Below the pieces are notes generated by a model, which saw nothing but the letters and a program-made list of their open reading frames with translations, did not search any database and was not told the origin of the DNA. The translations under genes were made by a program, and so were the position numbers. A stretch of DNA of 64,000 nucleotides from Micropterus salmoides (Eukaryota > Chordata > Actinopteri > Centrarchiformes > Centrarchidae): the NCBI RefSeq assembly GCF_014851395.1, contig NW_024044348.1, forward strand, positions 29,965,874-30,029,873. Reading direction: 5' to 3'. This document shows, piece after piece, positions 45,686 through 55,688 of the stretch (position 1 is its first letter; every line of letters begins with the position of its first letter).

Positions 45686-47211
45686 CGGTAGTTACGTACT
45701 TTAACTCCAGATTCTATGTGTATATCACCACGGTTGCATTTCACTGTTATGTAAAATAACGATCTGACATTAACTCGAGTAGTTCACCTGTCACACACAC
45801 ACACACACACACACACAAGGGAGTCCTGTGCTGCTGTCATCCTCTCTAAGGCCCCATCCACACTATTGTGTTTTCATTTTAAAATGGAGACCTTTTGCTA
45901 CGATTGAACCTCCGGTCCAGACAAAAATGGCGAAAATGAAGACCTAAGACGGAGAAGTTTGAAATTGCTGTCCCCGTCTTTTTGTTTTAAAACTCCCGGT
46001 AGCTTTTTAGTGTGGACAGGCAAAAAGGAAGACTTTAAAAACGATGACGCAGCCGCTCACCTTTGGCTCTCTGATTGGGTCTTATAAGTCAGTATTGACT
46101 TAAGAGTTATTGATTTGTTGATTTTATTATAATATTTTGTACAGTGCAAATAACGCTTATAGTGTACACTTGTACTGTGTATAGTGTCGTATTTACTTTG
46201 CGACGTCTGTATTCCACCGCCACAGCAGCTTTTAACTCTCGTGTTACATTCAGTAACAGTCCCAGCTAGTTACTGGTCCATGCAAAATAAAATCTGGTGT
46301 GGTTCTTCATGTGTAGTACCTTTTTTCTGTAATAAATTTTTCAAAGCATTCTTATTTAGCATCTTTTCCACACCTGCTTAAAACCTTTGCCTTTGCAAAC
46401 TACTGTCAAGTGCAGCCAACTTCGAAAGTAACCTTCTGAACAAAGCAGGGTCTGTGCACAGAAGACACAATTAATCCTGCATCTTCCTGAGGATGTTGAC
46501 CACAACGCCTAGGCCCAGACCTTTGCTGTCGGCCCTGAAACAAGACTTTCAAACAGGCTAGGACACGTCATCCACTCTGTGACCAACTACTCTCAAGGAT
46601 CCACCTAGGAGTGTAACAATACATTAGTATGTTCAGTGTCAATGAACAGTAAAGCCATAAGACATAAAAATCAAAACTCAACGTTAAAATTTATTATTTT
46701 TGTTCACAAAGCTACCTGTCTGTCATTAGGAAAAACACAACTGTGGCAATATAACAATGGATAAATCATGATGATCTGGTATACAATTTATTTTTTATAA
46801 ATTTTATCAGGTTGGTGCCATATCTGTCTGTGTAACACGCAAAACAGATCTCTCCTTAGTGTTTGCCTACAGCTACACTCTCCTGTCCTCGCGACTGTAA
46901 CTTCCACTATCTTCATCTACAGTACAAAACAAAAAACAGAAAAGATTAGTTACTTTGTGGCTATAACAACACTGTTGACACAATGTCCACTATGCCCTGC
47001 AGTCCCTGCTGTTGCCTGAGAATCACACAACAATCAGTATAAGTTTCATCAAAACTCATACAGGTTGCCCCAGGATTCTCCAAGTTAAATTTAAGACTTT
47101 TTAAGACCTTTTTATTACTAACTAGGATGAAATTTAATGCCAACTTCACTGCCGTATAATAGAAAATCTTTATGAATTTTAAGCCTGAGAAAATTCATTC
47201 ATATTTAATAT
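45686..47211. other. Spacer between two DIRS copies
   Basis: Holds a (CA)n run at about 45791-45817, a MITE-like block from about 45850 (CCCCATCCACACTATTGTG, partly inverted at TTTTTAGTGTGGACAGG near 46008), and a block at 47080-47110 (AAATTTAAGACTTTTTAAGA) typical of another fish MITE. No gene is seen. Confidence 0.5.
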
Positions 47212-47599
47212 TTAATACACACTAGCTTTCTGGGGTGTGTTTGCACACTGATAATATGAAATTAATACAATATTTGTCACACTCAGAACTCTTTCGGTGT
47301 GAAACCAAAATACAAAATAAATAGTGCAGTATGAATCCGTGTATGGTTCGTGTAAGATCCGGCCCTCCGCCTGGGACAGCAGGTCTCTCCTCAGAGGGAC
47401 CTGCCAGGGCGGGCCCTCGAGGAGCAATATTAAATCCGAGAACCACACTCGTGCCGGCCAAAACGGGGCTACTAATAGTAGACTGACGCCGTCCTGCCGG
47501 ACCCGGTCCAGAACCCCGAGAGCACAGCGAATGGGGGAAACGCATACAGACACAGCCTCGGCCACGTCTGCAATATGGCATCGAGCCCTAGCGGAGCTG

Positions 47600-49010
47600 G
47601 GGGACAGTGTGTCGTCTCTCGGGACGCAAACAAGTCCACGTCTATGGGGCCGATCTCTTCGCATAATCTGGTCTGCTCCCTGATTCTGGGTCCCAGGGAC
47701 GTACATCGCTCTGAGGGACAGGAGTCTCTGCTGGGACCACAGGAGTATCTGATGTGCCAGTTTGCATAATGGGCGCGAGCGCAGACCCCCCTGATGATTC
47801 AAATAGGCCACCACTGCCGTATTGTCGGTTCTGACAAGGATGTGGCGACCGCAGAGAGCGGGCAGAAAACTCCTCAGAGCTCTGAATACCGCCAAAATTT
47901 CCAGGCAATTTATGTGCCAGGAGAAATGATACTCCTCCCAGGAGCCTCTTGCAAAGCGGCCATCCATGACCACGCCCCATCCCGTGAGTGAGGCGTATTG
48001 AAATAATTGTTCAGCGACAGATCGCTCCCAACACGGGACCTTGGGACAAGAACCAACATTGCCTCCATACACACTGGGAACGAAGGCATCTGCTCGTAAC
48101 CCGTATCAGACGGAGCAGATTTCCCCTCGGGGAGAATCCCTTGAATTTTAGCCACCACTGCAGGGCTCTCATGTGCAGTAGTCCGGAAGGTATTATACTG
48201 GACGCTGTTGCCAGGAGACCCAACACCCTCTGAAAGTTTTTTACAGTGATGGCGCGGCCTAACTGCACTCTGGTCACTGAGGATAAAATGGGCTCGATGC
48301 TTGCGGGAGACAAGTGGGCCCGCATCGTCATTGAGTTCCCACCCCTAGGAACGTAGTCTGTTGGGCGGGCGTCAGCGTTGAGCCACAGCTCCAAACGCTG
48401 AAGGTGGGCGAGGACAACATCTCGATGCCAAACCGCTAACTCTCGAGACTGGGCCAGGACGAGCCAGTCGTCAATGTATGCGGATGCCCTGGAGCCTCAG
48501 CAGGGCCAGAGCTGCATCCATGCATTTGGTGAATGTGCGGGGAGAGAGTGCTAGGCCGAACGGAAGAACCCAATACTGGTAAGCCGCTCTTCTTTTCTCT
48601 TCTTCGAAGGCAAACCTCAGGAACTTCCTGTGAGAGGGACGGATGGAGATAAGCGTCTTTGCAGATCTATCGTGACAACTCAATCCTCGGAACTGATGAT
48701 GGCGGGGATGGTGAGCATCCTGAACCTGAATGTCCTCAGAGATTGGTTCAGGGACCGCAGATCCAAAATCGGACGCAACCCATCCGTCCTTCTTGGGAAC
48801 TATGAAGTAACCGGCTGTAGAACCCGGACTCCCGGACTGGCGAGAAAATAAGCTCTCTGGCCCCGTTTTCCAGCAGAGAGCGAACTTCTTGTCCCAACAC
48901 CTGGCTCTGCCCTGCGTGCACCGCAGTCCAGACCACCCTGTTGTACTTCTGCGGGGGGTGGACCCGGAACTGCAGCCTGTAGCCATCCACTACGGTACGC
49001 AGGACCCACG
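47600..49010 (-). pseudogene. DIRS reverse transcriptase and RNase H
   Basis: RT blocks: GYFIVPKKDGW near 48830, SHRKFLRFAFE and YWVLPFGLALSPRTFTKCMD near 48560. The catalytic 'YIDDWLVLAQS' box lies at about 48478 but in a shifted frame. RNase H follows from 48072 with GWGVVMDGRFARGSW, INCLEILAVFRALR and the catalytic LVRTDNTAVVAYLNHQGG. The 286-codon open stretch (48072-47212) covers RNase H and part of the next domain. At least two frameshifts make it inactive. Confidence 0.8.
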
Positions 49011-49252
49011 GGGAAATGTTTGCAAGGCTCTGCCATGCTTCTACAAAATCAGCTAAGGGAACCAACCCCTCGGGGCTGGTGGCCGGTGTTATGCGTAGGT
49101 CCCCGGTGGCACCCTGAAGCGGAGAACCGCCAGGGAAACTCACCGGCGACCCACGGTGTGTGAGCCCGATCGTTTTCCAGCTGCAACCCCTCGAGGTGGG
49201 CAGACTGGTCAGAGCTCGCTGGCGGCTAGCATGTCCCGAGCACAAAGACCCG

Positions 49253-50391
49253 TCACAGGCCCGTCTTCTCGGGGGGCAGTGGGCGAGAGTGTCTCCTCGC
49301 GTCCCAGGTTTGTTGAGAGGGACTACGGGGAACGACGCTTCGCTTCTGGCTCCGGCGGTAGGAGCTAGTCGAGGGCTGAGCTCGTCTCTCTTCAGCCGTC
49401 GGCGTCCTGGACCCAGACCGGCGGGGGAGATATTGCTCAAACACCTCTCCCTGCCTTTGGCGTGCTGAAACGCTGACAACAGCATCCACTGCCTCACCAA
49501 ACAGGCCAGTAGGAGAGAGGGGCACCTCCAGGAGAAAAGCCTTCTCCTTCCCCTGGATGCACGAGAGATTGAGCCACAGATGGCATTCCGTAGCCACTGG
49601 AACGGGCCGTCTCCTTGGTAACACAGAGTGTTAAGTCCGTAGCTCTACAGAGCTCAGTCAGGTCCTCCCCTCAGAGGGACCTCCCCCTAAGTCACAGTCT
49701 TTGAGAAGATCGGCCTGGTACACCTGCAAGGTGGCCATGGTGTGTAGGCTTGCACCAGCTTGACCCGCTGCCATGTAGGCCTTGCCCACAGAAGCGGATG
49801 TCGTCCGTCACGGCTTGGTGGGGAGCGCCGGCGTCTGAAGGAATGACGCGAGGGTGGGAGAAAGATAGCTCGCGAGTGCTTCCTCCACCCGAGGCATTGT
49901 TCCAAAGCCGTGCTGCATAGTTTCTGTCATGCTGGTGTAGTCCAGCAGAGGGGGCGCAGTCAGCCGTGCAGAGTAGCTCTTTATTTTTTATTTTTTTTGC
50001 GGCTCCTGCCCCGCCTCTCATAGCTGGGGGCGGACTGATGACATCGGCCCGGCTCCCAGAAGTCATCCTCCATGATGCTAAGCACGTCTAGCTACTCAGA
50101 ATCAGACTGTGCAAGCCTCTCTGAACTCATACCTTCGGGCGGAAGAAGCAGAGAAACGGGCTCCGAACGGGAAAGAGAGGAGGCAGACGAGGACCGGAAA
50201 AAGGCCTCAGCCGTCCCGACGCCCTCGGAGATATCACGCTGCGATCCCCATGACCGTAGCCGCCGCAGAGCTTCAGCAACTGCGGGGCTTGAGCCACGGG
50301 GAGAGCACATCCGACCGTCTTCCGAAAGAGAGCCACACGAGACCTCAGCACCCTCAGGGACCCGCAGGCAGCCCCCTCGAGTGTTGCTCAA
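49253..50391 (-). pseudogene. DIRS gag-like region
   Basis: Frames at 50391-50092, 50066-49692 and 49624-49253 together match the arrangement of fish DIRS gag: an acidic Ser-rich N-terminal part, an Ala/Gly-rich middle, then ECHLWLNLSCI...VPLSPTGLFGEAV, a recognisable gag block. The frame changes at least twice. The plus-strand frames here (50072-50455, 50109-50429) are antisense shadows. Confidence 0.65.
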
Positions 50392-51101
50392 AACAGTTCA
50401 CTCACTTAACAACGATGATGATGAGTTAAAAGAAATAGTGACTTCTTGTAAATGACAGTGAAATAGTGTTATTTTCCATGACAAACAGTTCATCACATCC
50501 ATACTAGCGTTTGGCTCGATTAGGAAGCGATCATGTGATAACAATATAGTATGAAACTATGCCCTAGTATTTGCTCGACTGTTGCATTGAAAACGACATC
50601 AAATGTAATTTGTCCTCCTGTCCCATCTTGAGAATAAATTGTACAGCATACAAGTAATTAATATGATTCCTGGTTAAAAGGTCCAACACATTTGAGGTGT
50701 TCTTTTGCAGAAACAGAATCTCCGCTTATATTTATTATCCTCAGTCATGGTTCTTTTTGTGCGCTGCATATTATCTTAAATTAGGTTGGTGTTTTTTTGT
50801 TTGTTTGTTTGAATTTTTTATAGCGAACTTCAGGGAGAATCAATCAAACAAGTGTTTTAGGCTTTAAGCCTATACTACTCAGAGGTAATATTTTGATATA
50901 TTTACACAGTTGTAGGACTATTAACTTCAATGTGATTTAAGCTGAGATTGATGTCACCCTATCTACAATCCCAACAACAGGAGACAATTTTAAGAATCTG
51001 AGAAATAAAAAGGCTTTCGAACTAAAAAATCGAACTAAAAAAGCCTCAAGACTTCAAGTCGTGCACACAAGTTTTTCCTGATCTGAGAACTTTACCATAC
51101 C

Positions 51102-51770
51102 ATGGCTGTTCGAGAGACTGATGGTTTTGATTTTAGACTACAACATCCTTTTAGTCTAATTGTGTCAGGTCCTTCAAACAGCGGTAAAACATATTTTGTG
51201 ATAATGTTGATTGAAAATGCCGATAAGCTCATTTCAAAACAGACTGAAAATGTTGTATATATTTTTTTTGTGTTGGCAACCATTGTATGACCAGTTATTG
51301 AAAATTAGAAATGTGAATTTCGTTGAAGGCTTGCCATCTTCTATATGTGATGATACATTGTTGCCTTTAGATAAAAACAATTTGTTGATTATTGATGATT
51401 TAATGAATGATGCTAACAATAACATTGAGGTCCAAAATGTGTTTACAAAATATGTGCATCATAGAGATTTAAGTTGTTTATACCTAGTTCAGAATTTGTT
51501 TTTTCAAGGCAAAGTTAGCCATACTATTAATTTGAATACCAATTTTCTTGTTTTGTTTAAAAATCCCAGAGATAAATAACAAGTCATGCTAATGGCTAGA
51601 CAAATGTTTCCTGGGAAGAGTCATTTTTTATGGATTGTTTTGACGATGCCACGAGTTTTCCTTATGGTTACTTGATGATTGATTTTAAAGCTAAGACACC
51701 TGATGATTTCAGACTCAGAACTGACTTGCTTTCAGTCCTGCCTGTTGTGTATGAGCCTAAGAGAAAGTAA
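51102..51770 (+). pseudogene. Polinton packaging ATPase (FtsK/HerA type)
   Basis: The N-terminal part has the Walker A motif SGPSNSGKT (about 51167-51193). After a frameshift in the T-run at about 51262, the second frame has Walker B LLIIDDLMND (about 51382) and the family block YLVQNLFFQGK. A stop (TAA) at about 51577 interrupts a readable tail that ends with YEPKRK at 51770, seven bases before the next gene starts. The length matches Polinton ATPases of about 220 residues. The ATPase is thought to pump DNA into capsids; this copy is non-functional. Confidence 0.85.
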
Positions 51771-51776
51771 ATAAAC

Positions 51777-52448
51777 ATGTCTGATCGCATTAAAAGAAAC
51801 CTGTCTTCACTGCAAACTATGCACGGAGCATCTCCATCTCAGAGAGTGAATATTATTAAATCTGCATCACCAGACCTTTTGGTATCATTTTGCGAAATAG
51901 CTTACAATGTTTTAAAAGGTAAAATTCCTTTAAGTAAGACACAGCATCAAAAATTTAAAAAGAAGAAGGCGGGGATTAGACTGCTTGCCAATAAAAAGGT
52001 TTGTGCTTCAAAGAAAAAGACGATGCTTAAACAGTCTGGCGGTTTCCTTCTACCCCTCCTGAGTATCGCTGTGCCTTTTATATCGAGTCTTATTGCTTCA
52101 AGACAAACTAAGATGACTATGGAGTATGCACAAAAAATGTTTCTGGTACCTAAACAGCAGCTTGATCTTTTAAGAAGACCTCCGGCACACGAGTCTATTC
52201 GAGAAACTGTAGAAAATTACCTGGATCGTACTATAAAAGACATTCTGGATCAAAAGACTGAAGATCTGATGGTCTCCGCGTCCTTCATCGGGGCTCAGGT
52301 TAAAACAGAACAGACTATATCCATTACAAAATACGTTGCGGGTTATGGCCATAGCGTTGTTTTTAAGATACTTTCTAGTTGCCAAGTACAATTGATGATA
52401 CTCCCTGATGGCATTCCCTCAGGTAAAGTTGAGTTGAAAGGTTTTTGA
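51777..52448 (+). CDS. Polinton pX-like protein, C-terminus replaced by antisense capsid sequence
   Basis: A 223-codon open frame. Residues 1-160 look like the small basic Polinton pX-type protein: a helical N-terminus (SPDLLVSFCEIAYNVLKG), a Lys-rich middle, then the hydrophobic GGFLLPLLSIAVPFISSLI, and MEYAQKMFLVPKQQLDLL. From about 52250 the frame no longer matches that family, and the opposite strand there encodes the end of the major capsid gene. The frame is therefore a chance fusion left by a deletion. It is uninterrupted, but that need not mean it is expressed. Confidence 0.65.
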   Translation: MSDRIKRNLSSLQTMHGASPSQRVNIIKSASPDLLVSFCEIAYNVLKGKIPLSKTQHQKFKKKKAGIRLLANKKVCASKKKTMLKQSGGFLLPLLSIAVPFISSLIASRQTKMTMEYAQKMFLVPKQQLDLLRRPPAHESIRETVENYLDRTIKDILDQKTEDLMVSASFIGAQVKTEQTISITKYVAGYGHSVVFKILSSCQVQLMILPDGIPSGKVELKGF

Positions 52449-54153
52449 AGGATATTGTTGGCCGTAAACGTATAAACATAAAAACTCCATATCATAATGG
52501 GTTGTAGTTTTTTCCCTGTGGGTTTGAGTTTTTGCCATTGTTTCATATGTCTATTTGCCTGTTTTTCTCGTTCCTTGTCCTTAGTAGTTTATGTCGTCTT
52601 TTATCTTAGCTCTTGGTCCTGTGTTTCAGTTCTTTGTCTTTGTTCACAGTCCTGTGCCTCGGTTATGTTTTAGTATTTAATTCTTGTTCCTCGTCTGCAT
52701 TATTTTAGTTTAGTCTGCTCTGTATTCTGTGTCTTTGCTCCTCGTTCTGTGTCTCGGTTTATGTCTTAGTGTTTTGGGTTCTGTCCTGTGTCCAGTATCA
52801 GTTATATAGTCTGTGTTTTGGGGTTCACTCTTGTCCGTCTCTGTCTGTCACTCATGTCTGTCGTCTAGGGTTCGGTAACCCTGGTCATGTCTGTTACCCC
52901 AATGATCCCTCTGCATGTCTGTCTCTGTTTTCCCCTGATCTCTCTATCCCTGCCTGTGCCTCGTTAGCCTCATTTCTTTCACCTGTGTTGCTCCCGCCCT
53001 GCTCGTTAGTCCCTGTGTGTATATATACCTGGTGTTTCTGTCTTGTCCTTGTTGGATCATTGTATGTTGTCACCCTGAGTTGCAGTGTGTGTTTCTTGCG
53101 TCGTCAGCCTCACTCGTCGTGTTTCCCTGCTCTTTTTGGTTTTCTGTTGGACAACCTTTGTTTTGGACTTAGTCTTTCAGCCACTCAGTTTGTAAGTGTG
53201 CTCACCTTTTGTTTAAATAAAACCCTCGAACTATACCTGCTCCTCTCTGTGTCCTGCGTTTGGGTCCTCCAACCTGCTTCACCACACCACTTACCGTGAC
53301 AAAATGTAAATGGGTTACGCGCATAACTACCTGTAGATGCCTCATGATCTACAAAACCTACTATAACAAATTTAGGTATTTGTCCCAAGAATATATTTTC
53401 TTGATTACAAACACAAGTGCCCATTGGGACGCTAAAAGTTTTAAGACCGACTCTGTCTATGGGATATTTAACATTGCTATGCATGCCTTAGCGTGTGCTA
53501 GCTTAACAGCTGGAGATACGGTGCTTTTCTTTACAAACAGGCTTGACATAATGTTAACTCGAAAGTCGCCTACAGTGTTGCGCATTAAGCCAAATTTTTT
53601 TAGCTCTTATGAATTTTATCTTGAGGTCTACTCCATTTATCATTAACTTGTCTTGAAAAAACAAGTCAGAATGTAAAGGGGATATTAACTCCACTACACG
53701 GACGCCTTGTGTGTACTCCATTCTTTTAACTAGTCCATCATTGCGTCCTCCAGCCGTTGCGTCATCCATATGACCTGCTGTATCCATGCAAAATAGTCCA
53801 GATCCAAACTGTGTCTGCAGAGCGTCCTTTCCGTAGTTCAAAAGGCACTCTATTATACCCCTGTAAGGATATGTGTTTGATGATTGCGTTATGAGTCGGT
53901 CCCCCAACGATATGTCGACCTGTTATAAAATATTGTACATCCAGGGTAGTTGATGAAGCCCACTTCGTCTGCTTGATCCAGGTTCTTCTGTACTAGCTGG
54001 AATGAAAAATTCAAGGGGTGCAGAGTCTGATACTGCTGCTAGAGGGAATTCGACATAGACGCATTTCTCAATACTTGTTTGTGTTAACAGCACCATAAAC
54101 AGGTATAGCGCCGACTTAACGCACTCTTGTGACAGACTATGTACCAACGACAT
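52255..54153 (-). pseudogene. Polinton major capsid protein (double jelly-roll)
   Basis: Minus-strand pieces follow the capsid order: start at 54153 (SLVHSLSQECVKSALYLF), GDRLITQSSNTYPYRGIIE near 53900, LKTFSVPMG and FLGQIPKFVIVGF near 53400, then, beyond the 805-bp insertion, YVYGQQYPSKPF-like sequence near 52460 and RNVFCNGYSLFCFNLSPDE near 52310. Frames change several times (near 53990, 53620 and at the insertion), so it is dead. The final part of the gene is missing and the pX-like gene abuts it tail to tail. In Polintons this protein forms the icosahedral shell. Confidence 0.85.
52504..53308 (+). mobile_element. 805-bp insertion in the capsid gene with 8-bp duplication
   Basis: The word AATGGGTT lies on both sides (52496-52503 and 53309-53316) and the capsid reading is split exactly here. 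The insert is C/T-rich on the plus strand, with a TATATATA block near 53020 and AATAAA near 53216, ending ...CTTACCGTGACAAAATGTA. The promoter/polyA-like layout suggests a retroelement terminus, but the ends are not clean TG...CA. The plus-strand frame 52769-53299 is low-complexity and not a gene. Confidence 0.6.
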
Positions 54154-54158
54154 TCTCG

Positions 54159-54595
54159 TTAGAAAATGTCTCTTGTCTTTTGACGTTTTGTCGACTTTCT
54201 TCTCCTTGCTTGTTTATTTTTTCTAGTCTTAGTATGGGTCTTGTTATTTGTTGTTTCGGCTACGCCTCTTTGGGGGGGAACTCCCTCTTTTCCCTGGAGG
54301 TTGTTTTATTGGTCGGGGAGCCACGGCCACTATACCCGACCCCTCTTGATGTCTGTTCATGACGTTAGTAATAACATCTGTAGCTATGTTTTTAGCAGCT
54401 GTCAACAAGCAGGGCAACAAATGTAAATCCTTTCTTGAGTAAGGGGAATGCTAATCTAAACAGACTCCTAAAGATACCCCCTAACCCTGCACCATACTGG
54501 GCACAGAGCCCGCTGTATCCTGGTGGATCACCACCTACTTGGGCTGTATAATATGCAACATACTTGTCCGCATTGTGAGCATATGGATGGTACAT
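54159..54595 (-). pseudogene. Polinton small core-type protein (pVI-like)
   Basis: Starts MYHPYAHNADKYVAYY and has QYGAGLGGIFRSLFRLAFP followed by LLKKG, an amphipathic/hydrophobic block typical of the small Gly-rich Polinton protein compared with adenovirus core or pVI proteins. One frameshift near 54430 separates this from a basic tail (KNIATDVITNVMNRHQEGSG then Lys/Arg-rich) that ends at 54159, six bases from the capsid start. The assignment rests on order and composition. Confidence 0.55.
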
Positions 54596-54608
54596 GTTTA
54601 CTCCTTGT

Positions 54609-55314
54609 CTAATACTGAGATTTTACAGGTCGAAAGTGTAGCTTTATTATCACTTTGCCATACGTAAAAGGGATATGTTGATTCTGATCTGTCTTGAGAG
54701 AAATCTCGATACTATCAATGTGTGTTTTACAGAGCCTCAGGTAGTGGGGTCTGTCATAAGTATTTGTGATCATATGGTTGTTTGGCCCCGCTATATGTAC
54801 TGTTCTTAAAAGAGGGACATAACTATCCCCTACTGTTTGATCAACAATATCTGTATAAACAAGTATATTATACATCCCTACATTAGCAGGATGTGGCGCC
54901 AAATACGGCATCTGTGTCAACACTGTTAGTTCGTGGCTGAGATCTAAATGTTGCAATTCCCTCGTGAGTTTTAACAGCTGCTCCGGGGATAAATCCCAAC
55001 ATTTGTGCAAGTTTTCCTTGAAACGTTAATTCTACGTCTCTCGTTGGTAAAATGCTTACTCTGTTGGTAATGTTGTTGTAATCAAGCTCAATGTGACCCA
55101 TGTCGTTTTCAGATAAACAACTGTTTAGTTCAGCTATTATCTGTGACATTGCTGTATAGAATCCCTGTGTCGCTGATAGAACTACCCTGTTGTTGGATTT
55201 TTTATCAAGCACAACAAATTTTGAGTCTTCTGATGAAAAAGATTTCCATGTTTTTGGATATTGTATTTCTATCAAACCCACCTGATGCTGATTTAAAGTG
55301 TAAAGGCTTGGATA
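54609..55314 (-). pseudogene. Polinton penton-type (minor capsid) protein, split by the inversion
   Basis: Two overlapping minus frames (55317-54883 and 55010-54609) form one protein with a frameshift near 54990. Recognisable parts are VGLIEIQYPKTWKSF near 55270, LAQMLGFIPG near 55000, and the C-terminal CKTHIDSIEISLKTD and GKVIIKLHFRP. These fit the single-jelly-roll penton-like Polinton protein. The N-terminal end is cut at 55314 by a Penelope-derived segment, and its continuation lies 4.5 kb away, inverted, at 59793-59863. Confidence 0.7.
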
Positions 55315-55356
55315 CAACCAAGTCCAGTTGCCCTTAATTTTAACCTTCGTTGGATA
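55315..55356 (+). repeat. Penelope-derived segment at the left inversion breakpoint
   Basis: These 42 bases (CAACCAAGTCCAGTTGCCC... to ...CTTCGTTGGATA) match the 5' region of the Penelope-like element at 58.1 kb in the opposite orientation. They are bounded by TAAAGGCTTGGATA on the left and TCTCCTAACACT on the right. Confidence 0.85.
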
Positions 55357-55688
55357 TCTCCTAACACTACTGCTAGCAGTATTATACAGGTAACTGTAAC
55401 TTATTATTTATACGATATACTGTAGCAAAATGCTATACAAACGTGTGTATTGCGCTTATACAGACGAATGTAGCAGAAAACAGCCTCACATGCATTGACA
55501 CGCTGCCCTTCTTTTATATCAAGGGACATAAGAGAGAAATTACGCAAAAGCTTTTTAACACAATTTTTGCTGATGCTCAAAAGTACGTCCTACGTGGTCT
55601 TGGGTTGGTGCCAACGTGTGAATGCAGTATTCGAGACATTGCAGCAACTACTCTACAGATCGTTAAGACTACCTGTGGCCAAGACTGA
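55357..55688 (+). other. Displaced Polinton piece with an unidentified frame
   Basis: The start of this piece continues, across the 12-bp word TCTCCTAACACT, the sequence now found inverted at 59940 onward, so it once joined that flank. It contains a plus-strand open frame (55443-55688, starting MCIALIQTNVAENS) that I do not recognise; its last part may overlap the 3' end of the Penelope element. No function is proposed. Confidence 0.4.

Larger units (their letters stand above)
47330..50391 (-). mobile_element. Second DIRS1-like fragment (gag to RNase H)
   Basis: Reading down from about 50390, the minus strand shows gag-like sequence, reverse transcriptase, RNase H and the start of the following region, all in DIRS order. 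It lacks the recombinase and any terminal repeat I can see, and ends in AT-rich DNA near 47330. The GC content is far above the surroundings. It lies opposite in orientation to the 42.9-45.7 kb copy and keeps the regions that copy has lost. Confidence 0.8.

Noticed and set aside
50072..50455. Plus-strand Ser/Arg-rich frames as a gene
   Set aside because: They are antisense to the DIRS gag region; GC-rich DNA leaves all frames open.
52769..53299. 176-codon Cys/Leu-rich plus frame as a gene
   Set aside because: Low-complexity C/T-rich part of the 805-bp inserted repeat.
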